Assembly (NCBI RefSeq): GCF_001949145.1
Contig: NW_019091662.1
Location: 73,177-137,176, forward strand
Direction of reading: 5' to 3'
DNA from: Acanthaster planci
Lineage: Eukaryota > Echinodermata > Asteroidea > Valvatida > Acanthasteridae
DNA: 64,000 bases
Position 1 is the stretch's first letter. Each line of letters begins with the position of its first letter. The notes below the pieces were generated by a model, which saw only the letters and a list, made by a program, of their open reading frames with translations, was not told where the DNA came from and did not search any database. The translations under genes and the position numbers were made by a program. Positions 26,601 to 41,600 of this stretch are shown one piece after another.

Positions 26601-29600
26601 AATTTGTGATGAAATTGCATTTTCAGAGAACAGTTGTATTGCATTTGAATTTTGAAAGAACAGTTATATTGCAGAAAAGAAGGGAGAAGTGATATTTTGC
26701 GACCCCAGTGTCAAATTGTCACCAAATACAAACATCTTTGAAACACTATAAGTGATGACCAAGCAATTCTGAAACAGGCAGCCCACAGTGACAGGAAGGA
26801 AGTTGTCGATGGCTAGTGGCAAATCTCTGAAAGGAAGAATGATGAGTGAATTAATTGGCCTGTGATAAAGCTGATACAGATAACCTGGAATTGTTTATGC
26901 GGAATTTGTTTTTGCATCAATGTGTTTACAATCGCATTTTTTTTAAAAACAAGAGTCAGTTTCCAGGAAATGTTTTCTCCCGAAACTTGTGAAACATGGA
27001 GGAATTGCTTTCAAGTCATCGTGCGCCAATGCTATAGATTGTTTTTGATTTATTTCACCTTCAAATGCGTGGTTGAAGAGAATTTCTGCCCATCTGATGG
27101 AAAGTTTTATATTGAACTCACATGCTTGGCCTATGAAACTTTTAGACACAACACAAACTACTCAAAATCAGTGGCTGCAAAGACGCAACTGGTGTGAAGT
27201 TTATTCCTCGCTGCCAGCCTATGTTTTTGTCCTTACATTCCTACGCATACTCCGCACCTTCATTTGATACTTCGGTTGAAACGATTGTTGTCAAATCTTC
27301 TAATCTATGATAAGAACATGCACCATACTGCAGTGGGTCTGCGGCTTCCACAGCATAACTGTTGAGACACGTTGCTGCTCCCACTTCGTTCTACTGTTAC
27401 CACTGCTGTTCTTTAGAGGCTGGACATTTCCCGTCAGACAGCAGCAATGGAAAATAGCAGTAGCGCATCCAACATGAAGCTGCACATGAAGGCTTTGATC
27501 ACCTCGCCGCGTTTCATCCGCAAGCGCTTTGCCAGCTTGCCGTACATCACCGTGCAGCCGGTGAGTTACTCTCCCACTTTACTGGTCACATTGCATGCAG
27601 GCTGTTCTTTGAGTCGATATTGGAAGAAAGAGTGATTTCTGACATGAAGTCAGGGATGATCCACTGAAGTCATTTTTGAGTAGAAGTGCAGATATGTATT
27701 TAATCCTAATCGTGGAAGTTTGCATAAAGAATGTTTAAACTAAAACCTCTTGAAGGGTCCATGTGATGAATTTTTCGTATTTTCTTAGGCATGCTTTCTT
27801 GCATCCTAAAACTCTTCTTAAATGTATGAAAACTATTTGAAGTACTTTTCAAGTCAAATGTACCGTATTAAAAAGTTTGTGTTTTTATTTTAAGTTTTTC
27901 TGGACAACAGAGGGCACTTTTGCCTTTATGTTTTACATCGGTTTTTACAGTTCAATATCTGAACTCAAAGTTTGCTCTTTTACAACATTTCTCATGTGAA
28001 AATTAGCATCAGCATAATAGCAACATATGCCCCCAAATACCTTAAAAATGACGTAAACTTTAAGATGCATTATCCAAGGGTGTATTGAACAAAATTAATT
28101 GCATGGGCCCTTGATATTTTCTGAATAATATTCACACACCCCCCCAAAAAAGTCAATGCTTGTAGACAGCTACAACGTACTGGTAATTATCAGTATGTAG
28201 TTTTCATTTTTGTACTCTAAAAAATATTAAGAAAACGAGAGCACCTTCACAAAATTCCTGTTAAGGGTGGGGGTCAAATAGCCTTCAAATACAGTACAGT
28301 TATCTCAACGGTCATGTCTCTGCGAATATGTACTGTACGTTGTACATGTTTAATTACTTTTCTGCTTTTTGTACACAAATTTGCTTTTGAATTTGGAATG
28401 AGTGTCTCCTCTTCCCCACGGACCTTTGTACAGTACGTGCACGCACACGCCTAGTGTATGTATACTCGTGCAGCGTGTGCCTGCAGAAATGCCACAACAA
28501 ATTAAATTTAATTGAATTGGCTGCAAAACCAGGTACATTGAAGCTTTGGGGGAAAATGCCATTGCTGCATTCATGAGTAAATGATGTCTAATGGAGACTG
28601 AAACCAATTTGCCATGAATAAATTATTACATCGGCCTTTCTAAGGTTTCACATTATATGTACATGTACTTATTGTAGGCGATTGGCGTGAGATCTACCGG
28701 TGCCTGCAAAACCACAGACCTGTAGTTTTCTTGCAGAAAGTGTTTTTCTTAATTTCATGGTCTGCATGCTCCCTTTCTGAATCTCATGGCCTCTTCGTAC
28801 ATGTGCAGTAAATGTATTTGGTGGTTGTGCTGTTTCTGTAGTTTTCTTTTAACGCAGATGTTAATTACCGGTAGCTCTCTACCTGTGTGTGACATACATG
28901 TAAGAGAGGCTGATATATGAAGATATAAAAACATGAATAAATTTTATTGGCTGTGGTTAATCCGAGCAAAACAAAAAGACACTTGTTTTTCTATGGAATT
29001 CTGATGGGTTTACTAGAGTAGGATTTATTTTTTTCCTGTTCGATAATTTCTTTTTAGTTCAGCAGGGTTAAGGTTAGCGCTAGTTACCTGTACCGGTACA
29101 TGGAACAAAATCAAAATCAATTGGATTTTGTGATGTCAACAAGCAGGGATTCTCCTGGTGAAGTGGGTCGTCTTACATGTAATTTGAAAAGGAAACCCTG
29201 TCACCAAGTATAATCAGTGTACTGTTTTTGTGTTAATCATAATGAACCTAGTTTTCATTTCAAATAGAATTTTCTTAGCTTTGTGTTGGCTACCGGTAGA
29301 TGTTACTTTAATAATGTTGATCCCCTTTTAGGATTTGGAAGCCAATTTTGTGAGTAAGAACACACATGGATGTACATATTATACATGTACATGTACAGTA
29401 CATGTGAGCTTCACAGAAACTTCCCTGGTAGGAATATCTGTTACATGCAGTATTGAGCCAACAGTTGGGTAACTGTTTTGTTTCACATATGCCCGAAAAC
29501 TGCTCAAATACCATCACACACCAGTTTTGCCTCTTGTGTTTACTTTCCACTGGGAAAAAGATTAATCAGTTAAAAACAGGTGTGCAGTAATGTCCCTTGT

Positions 29601-32600
29601 GACATAGAATGATTGCACATGATGCAATGACTGTCACAGAGCTGGGTCAAAACCACTCCAGAGCTGTGACCTCTGTCCTCGTTTCAACTTGGTTAGGGGA
29701 ATCAATTTGTCACGGGAACTCTGTTTCCAGCTAATCTTTCCCATTGACCTCTGACTTTTGTGTTTGGAAGTGATACCTTGCTCTTTCTTTTATTGAAAGA
29801 GGACGAAAACAAAAGAGGCAGGGCAGATGTGGGCTTTGTCGTAAAAAAGATTGCCGAGAAGGGTGAGATACATGTAAATGTAGTATACCCCAGTATCAGT
29901 TGCAGATTTACTATGGAAAATCTGACAGTGTGTACAGTGACTAGAGGGTTGGATAATTGTTCATTGAAGTGTGTGAGTAACTCTTGTGTGAGCCCTGATT
30001 ATCTGTCACTGCTGTTGTTTGTTAATGTTATCGGTTTATATGATCACGATGTGGGCCATAAATAAAACCACATCAGAAAAAGCTGGGGTGGACTCACAAG
30101 GGTCATCTGTGACTGTGTAGGAGTAAATGTTTCTGCTGTGACAGTTGGTTGTCATTAAAAAAGAAAAAAATCCGAAGACTCTGACGTCAGTGGTACCGGT
30201 AGCTTCAAAAGAACTTTCCAGCTTTGCGGTCACATGCCGGTGAAGTGGGCACTTCCGTCAGTGACCACGCTCACTCTTGGAAGGAAGCACATGGGTTTTT
30301 TATTTGGTGGCAGGTTTCTAGATTATTTGACAAGTCAACAGTGATCAGTCAACACTGGTATTTTTTGTTGGAATACAGAGGCTCTTAAGTATACATGTAC
30401 ATGTACTTTGCAGTGTGTAGCTTAAATGTTTGAACTGTTACTGCAAGTGAATAATCGTGACTGCTATAAGTTTGCTCTAATGCATAGTCAACATTACTGG
30501 GACAAAAGATAAACTCCACAGACAAGTGTAGTGCAGATAGCTTATAGAGTGTAGGTTACAGAAACTGGCTGCACTTGTGAAAACTTGATGAAGCTCAAGA
30601 CAGCCAAACTGCGCTCTAGGAATTCTGGGTCTCCATCCACCAACAGAAAGGTAAGAGGACCTGCCAGCAGATGGCCAAAAATTTCAAGATCTCTTGCACC
30701 GCGTTTACACTTGATCCTGCAAACAAGGATCAGATCCGGTGAGACCAATCAAGCGAGGGGGATCAGATCTGTGCCGTGGTTACACTGGATCCTGATCCCG
30801 CTTGGCGTCGATGAAGCCCTGCAACTTCAGGGTAATGGTTACACAAACAGTACACTGATTATGCGCACTGGAGCAAAACGGCAGCCAGTATTACGTGTAC
30901 TTAAGTGCTGTGTATACGTCTCGTTGTCTTATCTCATGTTGTTAAAGATGAAAAATGGGGAAATGGAAGGTTTGGGATGAGCATTATGCATCGGTAACGA
31001 AAGCCACGAAGGTGACGTGGAAAAAGCATGGGAATGTGCAAGTACCAGTTTACTACCAACTCACAGTATGAAAGCACATGGGCTTAATTGGGAACAAGCG
31101 TAATGCTGGTTATGTACGTGCCGGCCGGGCCAACAGCATATGTATGGTACGTGTACATTGTCATTTAAGTATACATGTACATGACGTGTAGGTCTTCACG
31201 ATGACACAGACTTGTTTTTCGCTCGCTTCAAAACTTGCACCGGATGTAGTTACGTCAAATTCTGGGATCTAATCCGGATCTGATCTCGTGTTGTGTTTAC
31301 TCTGATCATGCACACGGGATCTGAACCGGATCTGTTCCTGCATTGCATCTACAAACGTTTTGATCCGGATCTGATCCCCCCGCCGGATCTGATCCTCCTC
31401 ACTGGATCAAGTGTAAACGCAGCGTTGGAGTTCCAAGGACAACATTCAGCTGATACTACGAGAGTTGGGAACATACTTTTAGTGTGCTTCAATATCTTCA
31501 AGGAGTCGCTTTTATAATTAGATAACCGCTTTACCTGTAAGATTGCAAATATATTCACATTGCGTTATCGTGTAAAATTGCTTCATGCACATCATAACAT
31601 GTACATGTATTCATATGATACATTTCCATGCAGTGCATCCTTCCAGTGCATTAGCAGCGTGGAAGTTTGTCAATTTTCTTTTGACATTTGTCACATTCCG
31701 TGTGTTTTACAGCTGTACATGTGCCGATACATTGTAATTCTTACCAGTACTAGCACGTGTCTTAAGGTACAGTAGAATACTACGATGGTGCCCAAGTTCA
31801 TGTTTATGAACTGCACTTACATGTACTGCACCGACATGTAGATTTGACTCCACAGATGTAGGGAAAACCTTGTCAATGGAACAGTTATGTATATATCACA
31901 TGTATCAAGGATGATAACTAATGTACATTTAAATATGCATGGGGTGTACATGTATTTGTACCGGTATATTGATATTTGTTGTATCATTTTCAAAGTCGTG
32001 CCAAGTGAAGTTCTTTAGCATCTTTGTGGAATCCATAATATGTCCCAAAAAGCAAGGCATTTCTTACAGTGTATCTTTGTTTACGTATCTCACAGGATGC
32101 TAGCGGCATGGATCGGCTGAGTCCTGAGGTGTCGTCATTGGACCATGTGCCCCACCAGCTATCCCATCATTCCTCACTCACCGGAAAGGACACTCTCCCA
32201 CTGCCCGATTCGGATGTGGTCATGCGCTCCCGTGGCCTAAAAGGCGGCAAGCGGGGGTCGGAGTCCAGCGACAGTGGTGGTGGGGGCAGCAGTCAGCGGC
32301 CGGCTAGTGTGGCTGTTGTGACAGGATCACCCAAGCTGGGCCGGCGGTCCTCCAAGACGGGCTCATCCACCAGCCTCAACTCTGACTGCATGGACACGCC
32401 TCTTGTCAACCACGAGGAAATACTCCAGCTGACCAAGGACGTCAGGACGTTCTCGGAATCCCTTAGCCGACTGAAGTTCATCTTCAATCCTGAAGTCGGT
32501 GAGTTTTTATTACGTCAGCTCATTGTGGTTAGATTGAATTACATTTTGATGTCTCATCGCTCAGAGTTAAATGTATTTCGAAATTTGATTTAAAGTTTAA

Positions 32601-35600
32601 CATATGACTCATGAGTTTAGCCTGATCAAATATTTCTAAAAATTCATATTATCAAATTTTATGAAGCCAGCTTTTCCATCTGGCATATCTTGGAGTTGGT
32701 GTACAAGTTTCTAATCAGGATGTTAGTCTTGGTCTCGAAATCATTTTAAAATTTTGAACTTTTACTGGCACCCATCAATTCCATTTACCCGAGCTGCAAC
32801 GTCAACACGACACATCTGAGCTTGTGCCCTCATACACTATACATGTACACATAATATGAACCTTGTTCCCTGTAACCCCTGCTGTTCAAGCTGTTGACGT
32901 GAATACAGATGATGTCTTTTAAGCACTGGCATATGGGAGGGAAATTGCTTGCCTTGCTGGGTCGCGGAATGCTGTGCGACTGTCCCAATAATAAACAGGG
33001 AGAGCCCTTGGCAAATGTCATCTTGCCATCATCACTCCTAAGAAGTTGTGTCCGGGTCACAAGCCCTCCACATGTACAACCATGCAGGGTCAAGTACTTG
33101 CTGTAAACGATGGTCTGCACATTGTAGGACCATTTTTGTCCTGTATGTCATAAACCACTGATATTTTTTCTTCAAGGCATGCATGAATCAGTGCTGACTG
33201 GTCATGCTCAAAGTAACGTATCCCAATCAATTGTTTTTGTAGAATTTAACTGTAGAACATACAAGTGCTGGTGCATGTTCAGGTAATCTGTAATACATGT
33301 ACCGATATGTAGAATTTGCTGCCACATGTATGGTACGTATCAGTAATTCACTGAGCCCCACATACATAGATAGTACCTACATGTACATGGGCATCAGTAC
33401 ATTCACTGAGCTGTGAAAAAGTAGTCAATTTGTCTGTGCTTCAATGTATTAGTTACACATACATGTACGTAATACTTGTACATGTACGAGTATGCAACTT
33501 GAAACATGAAATTTTCCAACTCCAGGCAACCCTATCCTTCACTACAAAATATGGTATGTGGCGATTGTGGCGCGAGATTAAAAAAAACAACATTGAAGTT
33601 AATTACACACAGGTGTATGTGTACCTGTTGTACACACCGGAAGTACCTGCGCCACTCAGTGTAAATGCAACATTTCAGGATCTCAATGGAATACCATTTG
33701 AGTTGATGCAATACATCGTGTGGAGACACAGATGCACTATTGTAAATTTGTCAGTTTGTTGGGCAATTTACAAACCAAAATATTTGGATGCAGATGTGAT
33801 TAGCAAGTGTTGGGGATTTCCGTTTTGTTTTGAGCAGAACATACCAGAAGCAAACTGACATGTACACCTGCCCTGTTCCATGATGACATCACAGCATGAG
33901 GTCAAATGTGGGTCAAACAAGAGATGTGCACCCACAGTATACATGTACATGTACATGTAGGTGTCCACATGCAATTCTGCAAACACATACTGTAACATCA
34001 TGTATGTGGTACGTGTACAGTACTTGCCTAGGGCAGGTTTTGCCGTGGTGGACTTCATCATAGTTGTGTGTTGCACTACGGGTACCTGCCCAGGCAAGAT
34101 CCAGCTCAGTCCTCAAAATAGTATGAGTCAGTGAGGAACAATGCCGTCAATTACATGTATGTCCCCAGTGATCCACATGATTTGAGCTACATGTACGTAC
34201 TATATGAAAAAAAAGGCCTGGGATATCAGTATCATTTCTGAAGGTGTACAGATCATGTCCTATTTTTCAGTCAGTTCATATGTTCTGTAGGTATAATTAG
34301 TTTTTGAGCTGTGACCTTGCAAGCCAGTGGTGATCCTTGTCATTGGATGTCATTCATCAATGTCTCCCTCAACAGCATTCCTATCAATTTCTGTCACAAA
34401 TGCCTTCTACATGTATTTGAGAAGCCACTCCATCACATTGAGATTACAAAAATAACCAAGAATGCTCTTACCATCAAAGTAGTATTAAAAAAAATACCAT
34501 TGTGAATGGTCATTTAGATGTATGATGAAAATTTTCAAACTGAAACAAAAGTGACATGCTTCTACAGTGTATGTCTTGTACATGTAGGTCAAGAATGATA
34601 TCAATAATCAAATCAATAATTGCAACAATATCCAGAGAAAACCTTCCTAATTGATCAATTGGAATTGCCCTGTTGTCCCTCCCCTACTCTTGTGAAAAGT
34701 CCCACATGTATGTACCGGTACTGGTACCCTTTGGGCCTCATAAGATCACTATCACGCCCCAGTGGTCCTGCCGCGATTCAGACCTTTTTGACAGAGGGGT
34801 GTGTTGCTATTCAAAGGCTTTAGAAGCGACCGAGCCCCTGAGGATGAATCCTTATACGATCGATGCTTCGGATCAATGTTTATTGATTAGGAATGGGGAG
34901 AGAGAGGAAGGGAAGGGTTATCGGGTTAATGGATGGTGGTTTGGATTTTTGTGGTTTGTGAAGAATGCTCAGAGGTCTGACTCCATGCTAATAAAAACAA
35001 CTGTTAATCTTGAATCTCATGGAGCTACCCAAAAGCGGTATGTACGTGTACAAGTCCACCATCAACTTTTACTCCCCTTGATTAAGCCCGGAATTTTCTT
35101 TGGATGTGCTGTTTCCTTCCCATTGTAAAACTTCCGTTGTCAGTGCCGTGACTTTGGCCAGTTGGTCAAATGATTTTGTGTCATTGAACCTGTTTCACCC
35201 ACGTGCTGTTTACTACGTACAATGTACATGCAGCATTTTTCCTTAAGCCCCTATGCCTATTGGTAGTGCATCCTGAATCTATCAGAATTCCACAGGCATG
35301 TGAAGTTGGCATTTTATAGGGGAAAAAGACCCTTTGCCTTTTATCTTCATGCATTGACAAATGTCTGAAACATTTGTCTCTTGTCAAAGATGGTTTACTC
35401 CATGCTGTTTGATGGGGGTATATTGTACAAGGTATCAGTTGAAAATTCCTCACAAAAGTGTCCATTATGGATTCAGATCAAGTTGGATGATTAACATCTT
35501 AACAGTGCTTGTTCTAAAGAACTGATTAATTCAAGAATGAATAATCATACTGAAGTTGAGAATAAATCCGTAATTCAGTTCGCACTATTTTTTTCTATTA

Positions 35601-38600
35601 AACATTGTGCAAAGTGCCAAAATACAGGTTTGCCTAAGAAAACAAACTTGTGTGTTTATACATCCATGTACATGTATGAATGCTTTTATCATGGTATTAC
35701 AGTGATAAACATTTTCCATTCTGTGAACTTGCAAAATGCTTGTCAATTACGTGCTTTTTTCAGTACCAGGTTGTTGGGTATACAGTTCTGAGATGGAACC
35801 ACTCTCACTGCCCTGTGTTGTCTACACATAGGCCCCTATATGTTTATCAAAGCCCAAGTCAATTCCAAATTTAGCTGGCATGCCCTCTGCAGTATTTTAG
35901 CTACTGGTAATTTTAAACACACAGTCCTGCACTGATTGAGTTTACAGTGCCCAAGTTAATGTGAAAAGTCTTACATGTATATGTACCAGTAGCATCAAAT
36001 CGAATAAGGATCTGCTTTGATTTCATACTTGTATACTGTACATTGTCACCCATATGCTTGTTTGTCTCATAAATGTTGTAATTTTGTCATTTTGACTTGT
36101 GTGCATTTTTCTTTGGGAAATTTGAAGTTTGTGTCATATCCTTATTGTTTAGTAAAAATGTACATGTACATGTAGGGTACTTACTGAAGTGAAGAATGTG
36201 CAAAACCTTCTATTTAAAACACATGCATGTACCTGTACATGTAGAACATGTGTTGGATGTTGGATTGTAACAGATTAAGGAAACCTCAAGCCCAAATCCA
36301 GGGAGTTTTAGACAAAAATATCCAGTTACATACCAGTACCACAGCCATTTTCTTATTATTCTCATGATTTTTTTAAAAATTCCTTGTCATTGTGACTTAA
36401 CTGCATTTTTCTGTGGAAAATTTGAATTTTATAAGATACATATTTTTGGGTTTTTATCCAAAATGTACAAGTACATGCTATAACGCTACAGTGACCAATG
36501 CCTATTTTAATGCATGTACTAGAACATGTACATGTACATACTGGAACATGTACATATTTGTTGGATTTTCACAGATTAAAGAAACGGCTAGCCCCAAATC
36601 CATGGAGTTTCGGACAAACATACATGTACATTGTATCTGGTTATACCAATATATACATGTACATGTAGCTAAGCAACACTTGAAGCCATACAGATGTATT
36701 TTTTTTTTAGTGAGCACATACATGTAGATGCATTCTTTACAGTCGGTACCGATATGCTAATGGTTATATTAAAGCTCATTAACACTTATCTCATCAACAG
36801 CAGGTGAAAAATATTCGGCATCCAGCAATGCATTTGTTTGGAAAATCCTACTTTAATTAATTTCAGACACACCCTGCCCTCAGACGGAAGGTAAAAAATT
36901 GTTATGCTTCCTGTTTCTCAGTCTACATGTAACTCATTTTGACAGTGCAGCCCTAATGTTTTTATGGGGGAAACTTTAGGGAAAATGCAAAATTGAAAAA
37001 AGGAAGAAGAAATGAAAATATTATTCATTTTATTTAAAACATTTAAACAAACATGTGCAATTTGTACATGTACATATATGTTACGAGTACCAGTACCGGT
37101 CAACAGCCATGTCATGGTGATTGAATAAGCCTTTTGTGAGTGAAGTTTGAATAAAATCTGGTACACCGAGTTCTTTAAATTCAAGTGAACAATTCGAATT
37201 GTCCATACTAAAGACACTGCTGCTACTGGTATGTCATGTAGTAGTGACTGTAGTAGTACCCCCTTACCTGATGATTCATGGCAAGCTTTTACGTTGCTCC
37301 ATTACACTGGAACCTGTCCATTCCAGGGATGGTCGCTATGCCAAAGCTTATATCATAAGATACATGTGCATGTATATACCTGTAGCAACAGTGTCTTTTG
37401 TCTAGGGAATTCAAATTGTTAGTTTACAATGTGTGTTCACTTAGCTACATTGTAACTACCAGCAAGTGTACCAGATTTTATTCAAATTTAATCCGTAAAA
37501 GGCTGATTGCATTTGGTTTTGTGTCGCAAATCAGACACATGTACCATTACAAAGTACATGTACATGTACATGTAGTTTTTTATCTAAGCAGAAGCACTGC
37601 AGTTTTCCCCTCACTTAAATTCCAGTGCACAAATATTTTGATTCTTTTTAAATAGGTTTTTACAAGTAAATATAAACATGTACATGTACTTTTGAGGATA
37701 ATGGAACCAAATGAAAATAGGCCTACAAGTACATGTACTCAACATTAATGGCTTAATTGGTTGGTAATGAATTGAGAAAACCTCACAAAAGAGACTTCCT
37801 CATTTCAGCGAAGAGCTGAAACTGGATATGTTATCTTACACACATACCAGTACATGTATATGTTATGCTGTACTTGCTTGGTACATGTACAAATGGTGTG
37901 AGTTGTCATGGTTGTTGAAATTAGCCTTCAAAGTACCGAAATAACGAAAAACAAAACAAAATACTTCTCTCCCTTTAGAAGTTGATGCGTCATTGACTTT
38001 GTGTAAACCGAGATTCTTGGGAACAGATATATCCCCGGTCCTGGTTACATGCATGTATACATGTATACACGTTGTTTATAACATTTCCTGGCTTTAGTCA
38101 GTATCCCGTATACATGTAGCCACTGCATTGCTGAAGCTCCGGGAATCATGTTACACCAATGTGGTTGACCAACCAGTTCCCGGATTTTCTTCCACAAACC
38201 CGTTTTGTGTCAAATGTGACGCATGCATACCAGCACACGTGCTCAGTCTCTGCATATGCGCGGTTACATTTTACGTAAATTTAACAAATGAAGTCATCGA
38301 GTACTGCACGTGACACTTACATGTATACACAGTTTCCACTACTGGTACACTTTGTGTAGAACAAAATTCTTGTCTCCTCTTGTTTATTTTGGGCAGCCTG
38401 CCAGCTCTTGGCAATATTTGTGTATGAGCAATATTTGATATTTTCTCAACCAGTCTAAGGTTTCTATTTTGTTCTTGGTGCTGTGCTGAGTGCAGGGATC
38501 GCAGGGCACGTGGAAAGCATGCCTGAAGTATAGTGATCAGTTGAATGATGGAATGTCTAGCTTTAAGCACTCATTGCAAGGTGTTAGAAGCCAGGAGCAT

Positions 38601-41600
38601 ATTCTTTAGCATAGCAGGCATGAAGCCTCATGCAGTGCACGCAAGCTCCATACTATGGTACTGTATTAATACGCTCCTTGACAAATTCTGCCACAGCTTC
38701 CTTCTTCTACATGTACTTGTACCGGTACAGTACATGCATATGTACATGTATGTTCTTAACAAACTCCCAACGGTGATTTGCTAACAGTTGCAGCTGGGTC
38801 TGGGTCTGTCAGATTTGGGTGAATAGTGATGAGAATCTCTTTGCTCCTATACATACTGTACTGTACGTGTGCAGCTGTGAAATCTTGTTCTTTGTGCACT
38901 ATGTACTAGTAGTCAGAGAATGCTTTCCACCATCCTGTCATATTCTGTTTGGGTCCTTGCTTGATTCTGATATTGTGCTCATGTCAAATTTTGATTCAGT
39001 TGGGCATCCAGTAAAAATCCATAGGGGTCATACATGTATGCAAAATATTATGTATATGTACAATTGTACAGTATGCTAATTGGCTTCAGTGTAACCTGGG
39101 CAACCAGATTGAATGAAGGGCACATTTGTTGTTCTGCGGTTGTACTATTCCAGGCATGTTGTTAGGAGCGTTTTTGAAACGAGGGAATTCGGCTTAGACT
39201 TTTGGTTTTGCTGGATCCAGCCATTTTGAAGCAGTATTAGAAACTACATTTTCAAGCTCTGACAGGAAAAGTGAAACTGAAGTCTAAGCTGAATCCACTC
39301 ACTTTGAAAATGCTCTAAAAATCAGTGTAGAAGGAAGGAGGAGTTTGGATGACTGGGTGGGTGGGTTGGGAACCAGTCCAGAAGTGACTGGACATTGTTG
39401 TTACAGACGTTTCATCTACCAGTAGGCTAGCATGATCAGCCTTTGTCATACCTCCTGACTTTTAAAGCTTCTTAGATGTCACACCCAGAGTAAAAGGCCT
39501 AGTAAACAGGACCCATCTATAAATAGAATGATGGACATCCACTCAAAAGCTTGCATTCTGACTTCTTGTTCGGTCTTTCAAACTCAAAATCCAGAGACAA
39601 AAGCCAGCTAAGTGACCAGTTGGTGTTGGGCATTGTCACCTGTGTCCACTTGTTCAATACTTAAAACAAACAGTGGATTGAGTTCACACCTTGTGAATAC
39701 CAGCCAATATCTTGTGGTAGAGCCAGTACTGAAAACTAGCCCCCCCCCCCTCTGGTTAAGCAGCAGCCTGTTTATTTTACTGGCTTCTGAGCAGAATTGG
39801 CTTGAAAGGATAGACCAGGGGGATTACGAGTGTTTGAGCTTGTTATTCCAATCTTTGCAAGCATGGTCGTCTCAATCTATAGAAAGATAATTCTTAGTGC
39901 TGGCTTTGGAAGTGGTGGTCTTGGAACATTTACTGGTATATGTATGATGTACATGTAGTTTGCTAATGTTCTGAGACCATTTTTGCGTATGAAACTTCCG
40001 CCCTTGAAGCAGACTTTTGGAACATGGACATACATGTAGTTTCTATCGTCGAGATTTCTTTATTCTGTAAGTACATGCTTTGAAATTGTTGAATGTCGAG
40101 AAAATTTGGGGCTTCCATTTTAGGCCGATCCCTACTGGTTCTGTTTATTTTCAAGGATGCAGTTTGTATATTCAACTGTACATGTACATATACATTGTAC
40201 AGTTACTGAGTACAGTATGTACGTATGTAAGTAATAACATGAAGCACTTGTGTTCCTGGACATGTACATATACAATATTTGTATAAGTACTGTACATGTA
40301 CGTGTACATGTACATTGTGTACATGTACATGTGTAAGTCTGTGCATATATATGTATGTATGTAGGGTACACATGCACACATTTTAAAAGTTAGGTTATGC
40401 AGTGCCCCGGTCTTAAGCCTACCTTAAAAAACCCAATGTCTGTCACATATTTTACATCATGTGTATAAGTATAGTGTGACCTGTACACACAAGAATGATA
40501 GATAGGACTGACAACCAAACCCTAACCCCGTAGGGTGTACATGTAAAATCATGTTGAAATCAGAGAAGTTGGAACTGTGTTATTAATGTACATGTATTAA
40601 CGCACAAGTTATGTACAAATTTCCAAGCCTTGTATTGATGCAAGCAGTAATTGGCTACATGTACTACATGTACATGTATATATGGATATGTTGGCCAAAA
40701 TAAGATTTTAGTAAATTCTGTGTATTATCAGAAAACATCAAAACCCAAAGAATTTTGTATTAGAGTACTGAAATATTGGATAATATACATTGAAACCTTT
40801 TTGCTGTATACCATCTTATTTATTCGTTTTCATCCCTTGTGTCAAGTGAAAGCAGTGAGACAGCATGGCATACAGACTGCACTATTAAGAGGAGCATAAA
40901 AAGTAGAAGATGTTGGGAGTTCATACTGTATAGGCCTACCAACTATTCAGTGATTCAAACTATACTTACTCGTACAGTAGTTGCACCTCAGAGGTTGCAG
41001 GTTCCCCACCCTTCATGAAGATAAGCAATTATCCTAACCTAGCTTGCGAACAGCATGGAGGAATAAAAATGCAGTGAGGAATCTCTTCAGTCCCAAGCTT
41101 GTTGCATTTTTCAATGTTATGGGAAAACTCATGGCCTCACATCACCAAATTTGTCACAGTGTGGTTTATATGTACCTACTTTTCTCAGTTTAGTACAGGT
41201 CTGATTCGAAAGTCCACTAAAAGGCCCCCTTTTTATCAGATCTGTTATGCCACTTGTTTTAAAATTTACACGATCATCACGAAGACTAATAATGTAAAAA
41301 TTCTTGTGGGTATTCTCCATCAAGATGCTGAGCCAAAACTAAAAAATATTAAGATCCGTGAACGTCTCTCCAGGGTAAACCTTCGGTTGTGTACTGTACC
41401 CTGTGCGGGTGAAACTGGAAACTTGCCCCAAAAATGAAACAGTGAAATTGTAAAGCTTGGAAAATTGCATTTGAATAACTGAATGTAAATGTCTAGTGGG
41501 AACTCTGTAGTTTGTTAATTGGTTTGAGGAATCTTGCTTGAACAGAAAGCCCAGATTCAATATTAAGTATTACTACGGAGATTGTCTTTAATATTAAAAG

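Larger units (their letters stand above)
27561..32095 (+). other. Intron 1, right part
   Basis: Between exon 1c and common exon 2; contains candidate exon 1d and the terminal-inverted-repeat element at 30697-31424. The rest is AT-rich with TACATGTA motifs. Ends in TATCTCACAG before exon 2. Confidence 0.7.

Noticed and set aside
33430-33858. 142-codon + strand open frame in intron 2
   Set aside because: Begins within a TACATGTA array and has no family signature; ordinary intron composition.
34673-35128. 151-codon + strand open frame in intron 2
   Set aside because: No recognisable domain, no strong start context or splice signals, and Cys/Trp-rich composition typical of chance translation; a weak local GC rise is its only support.
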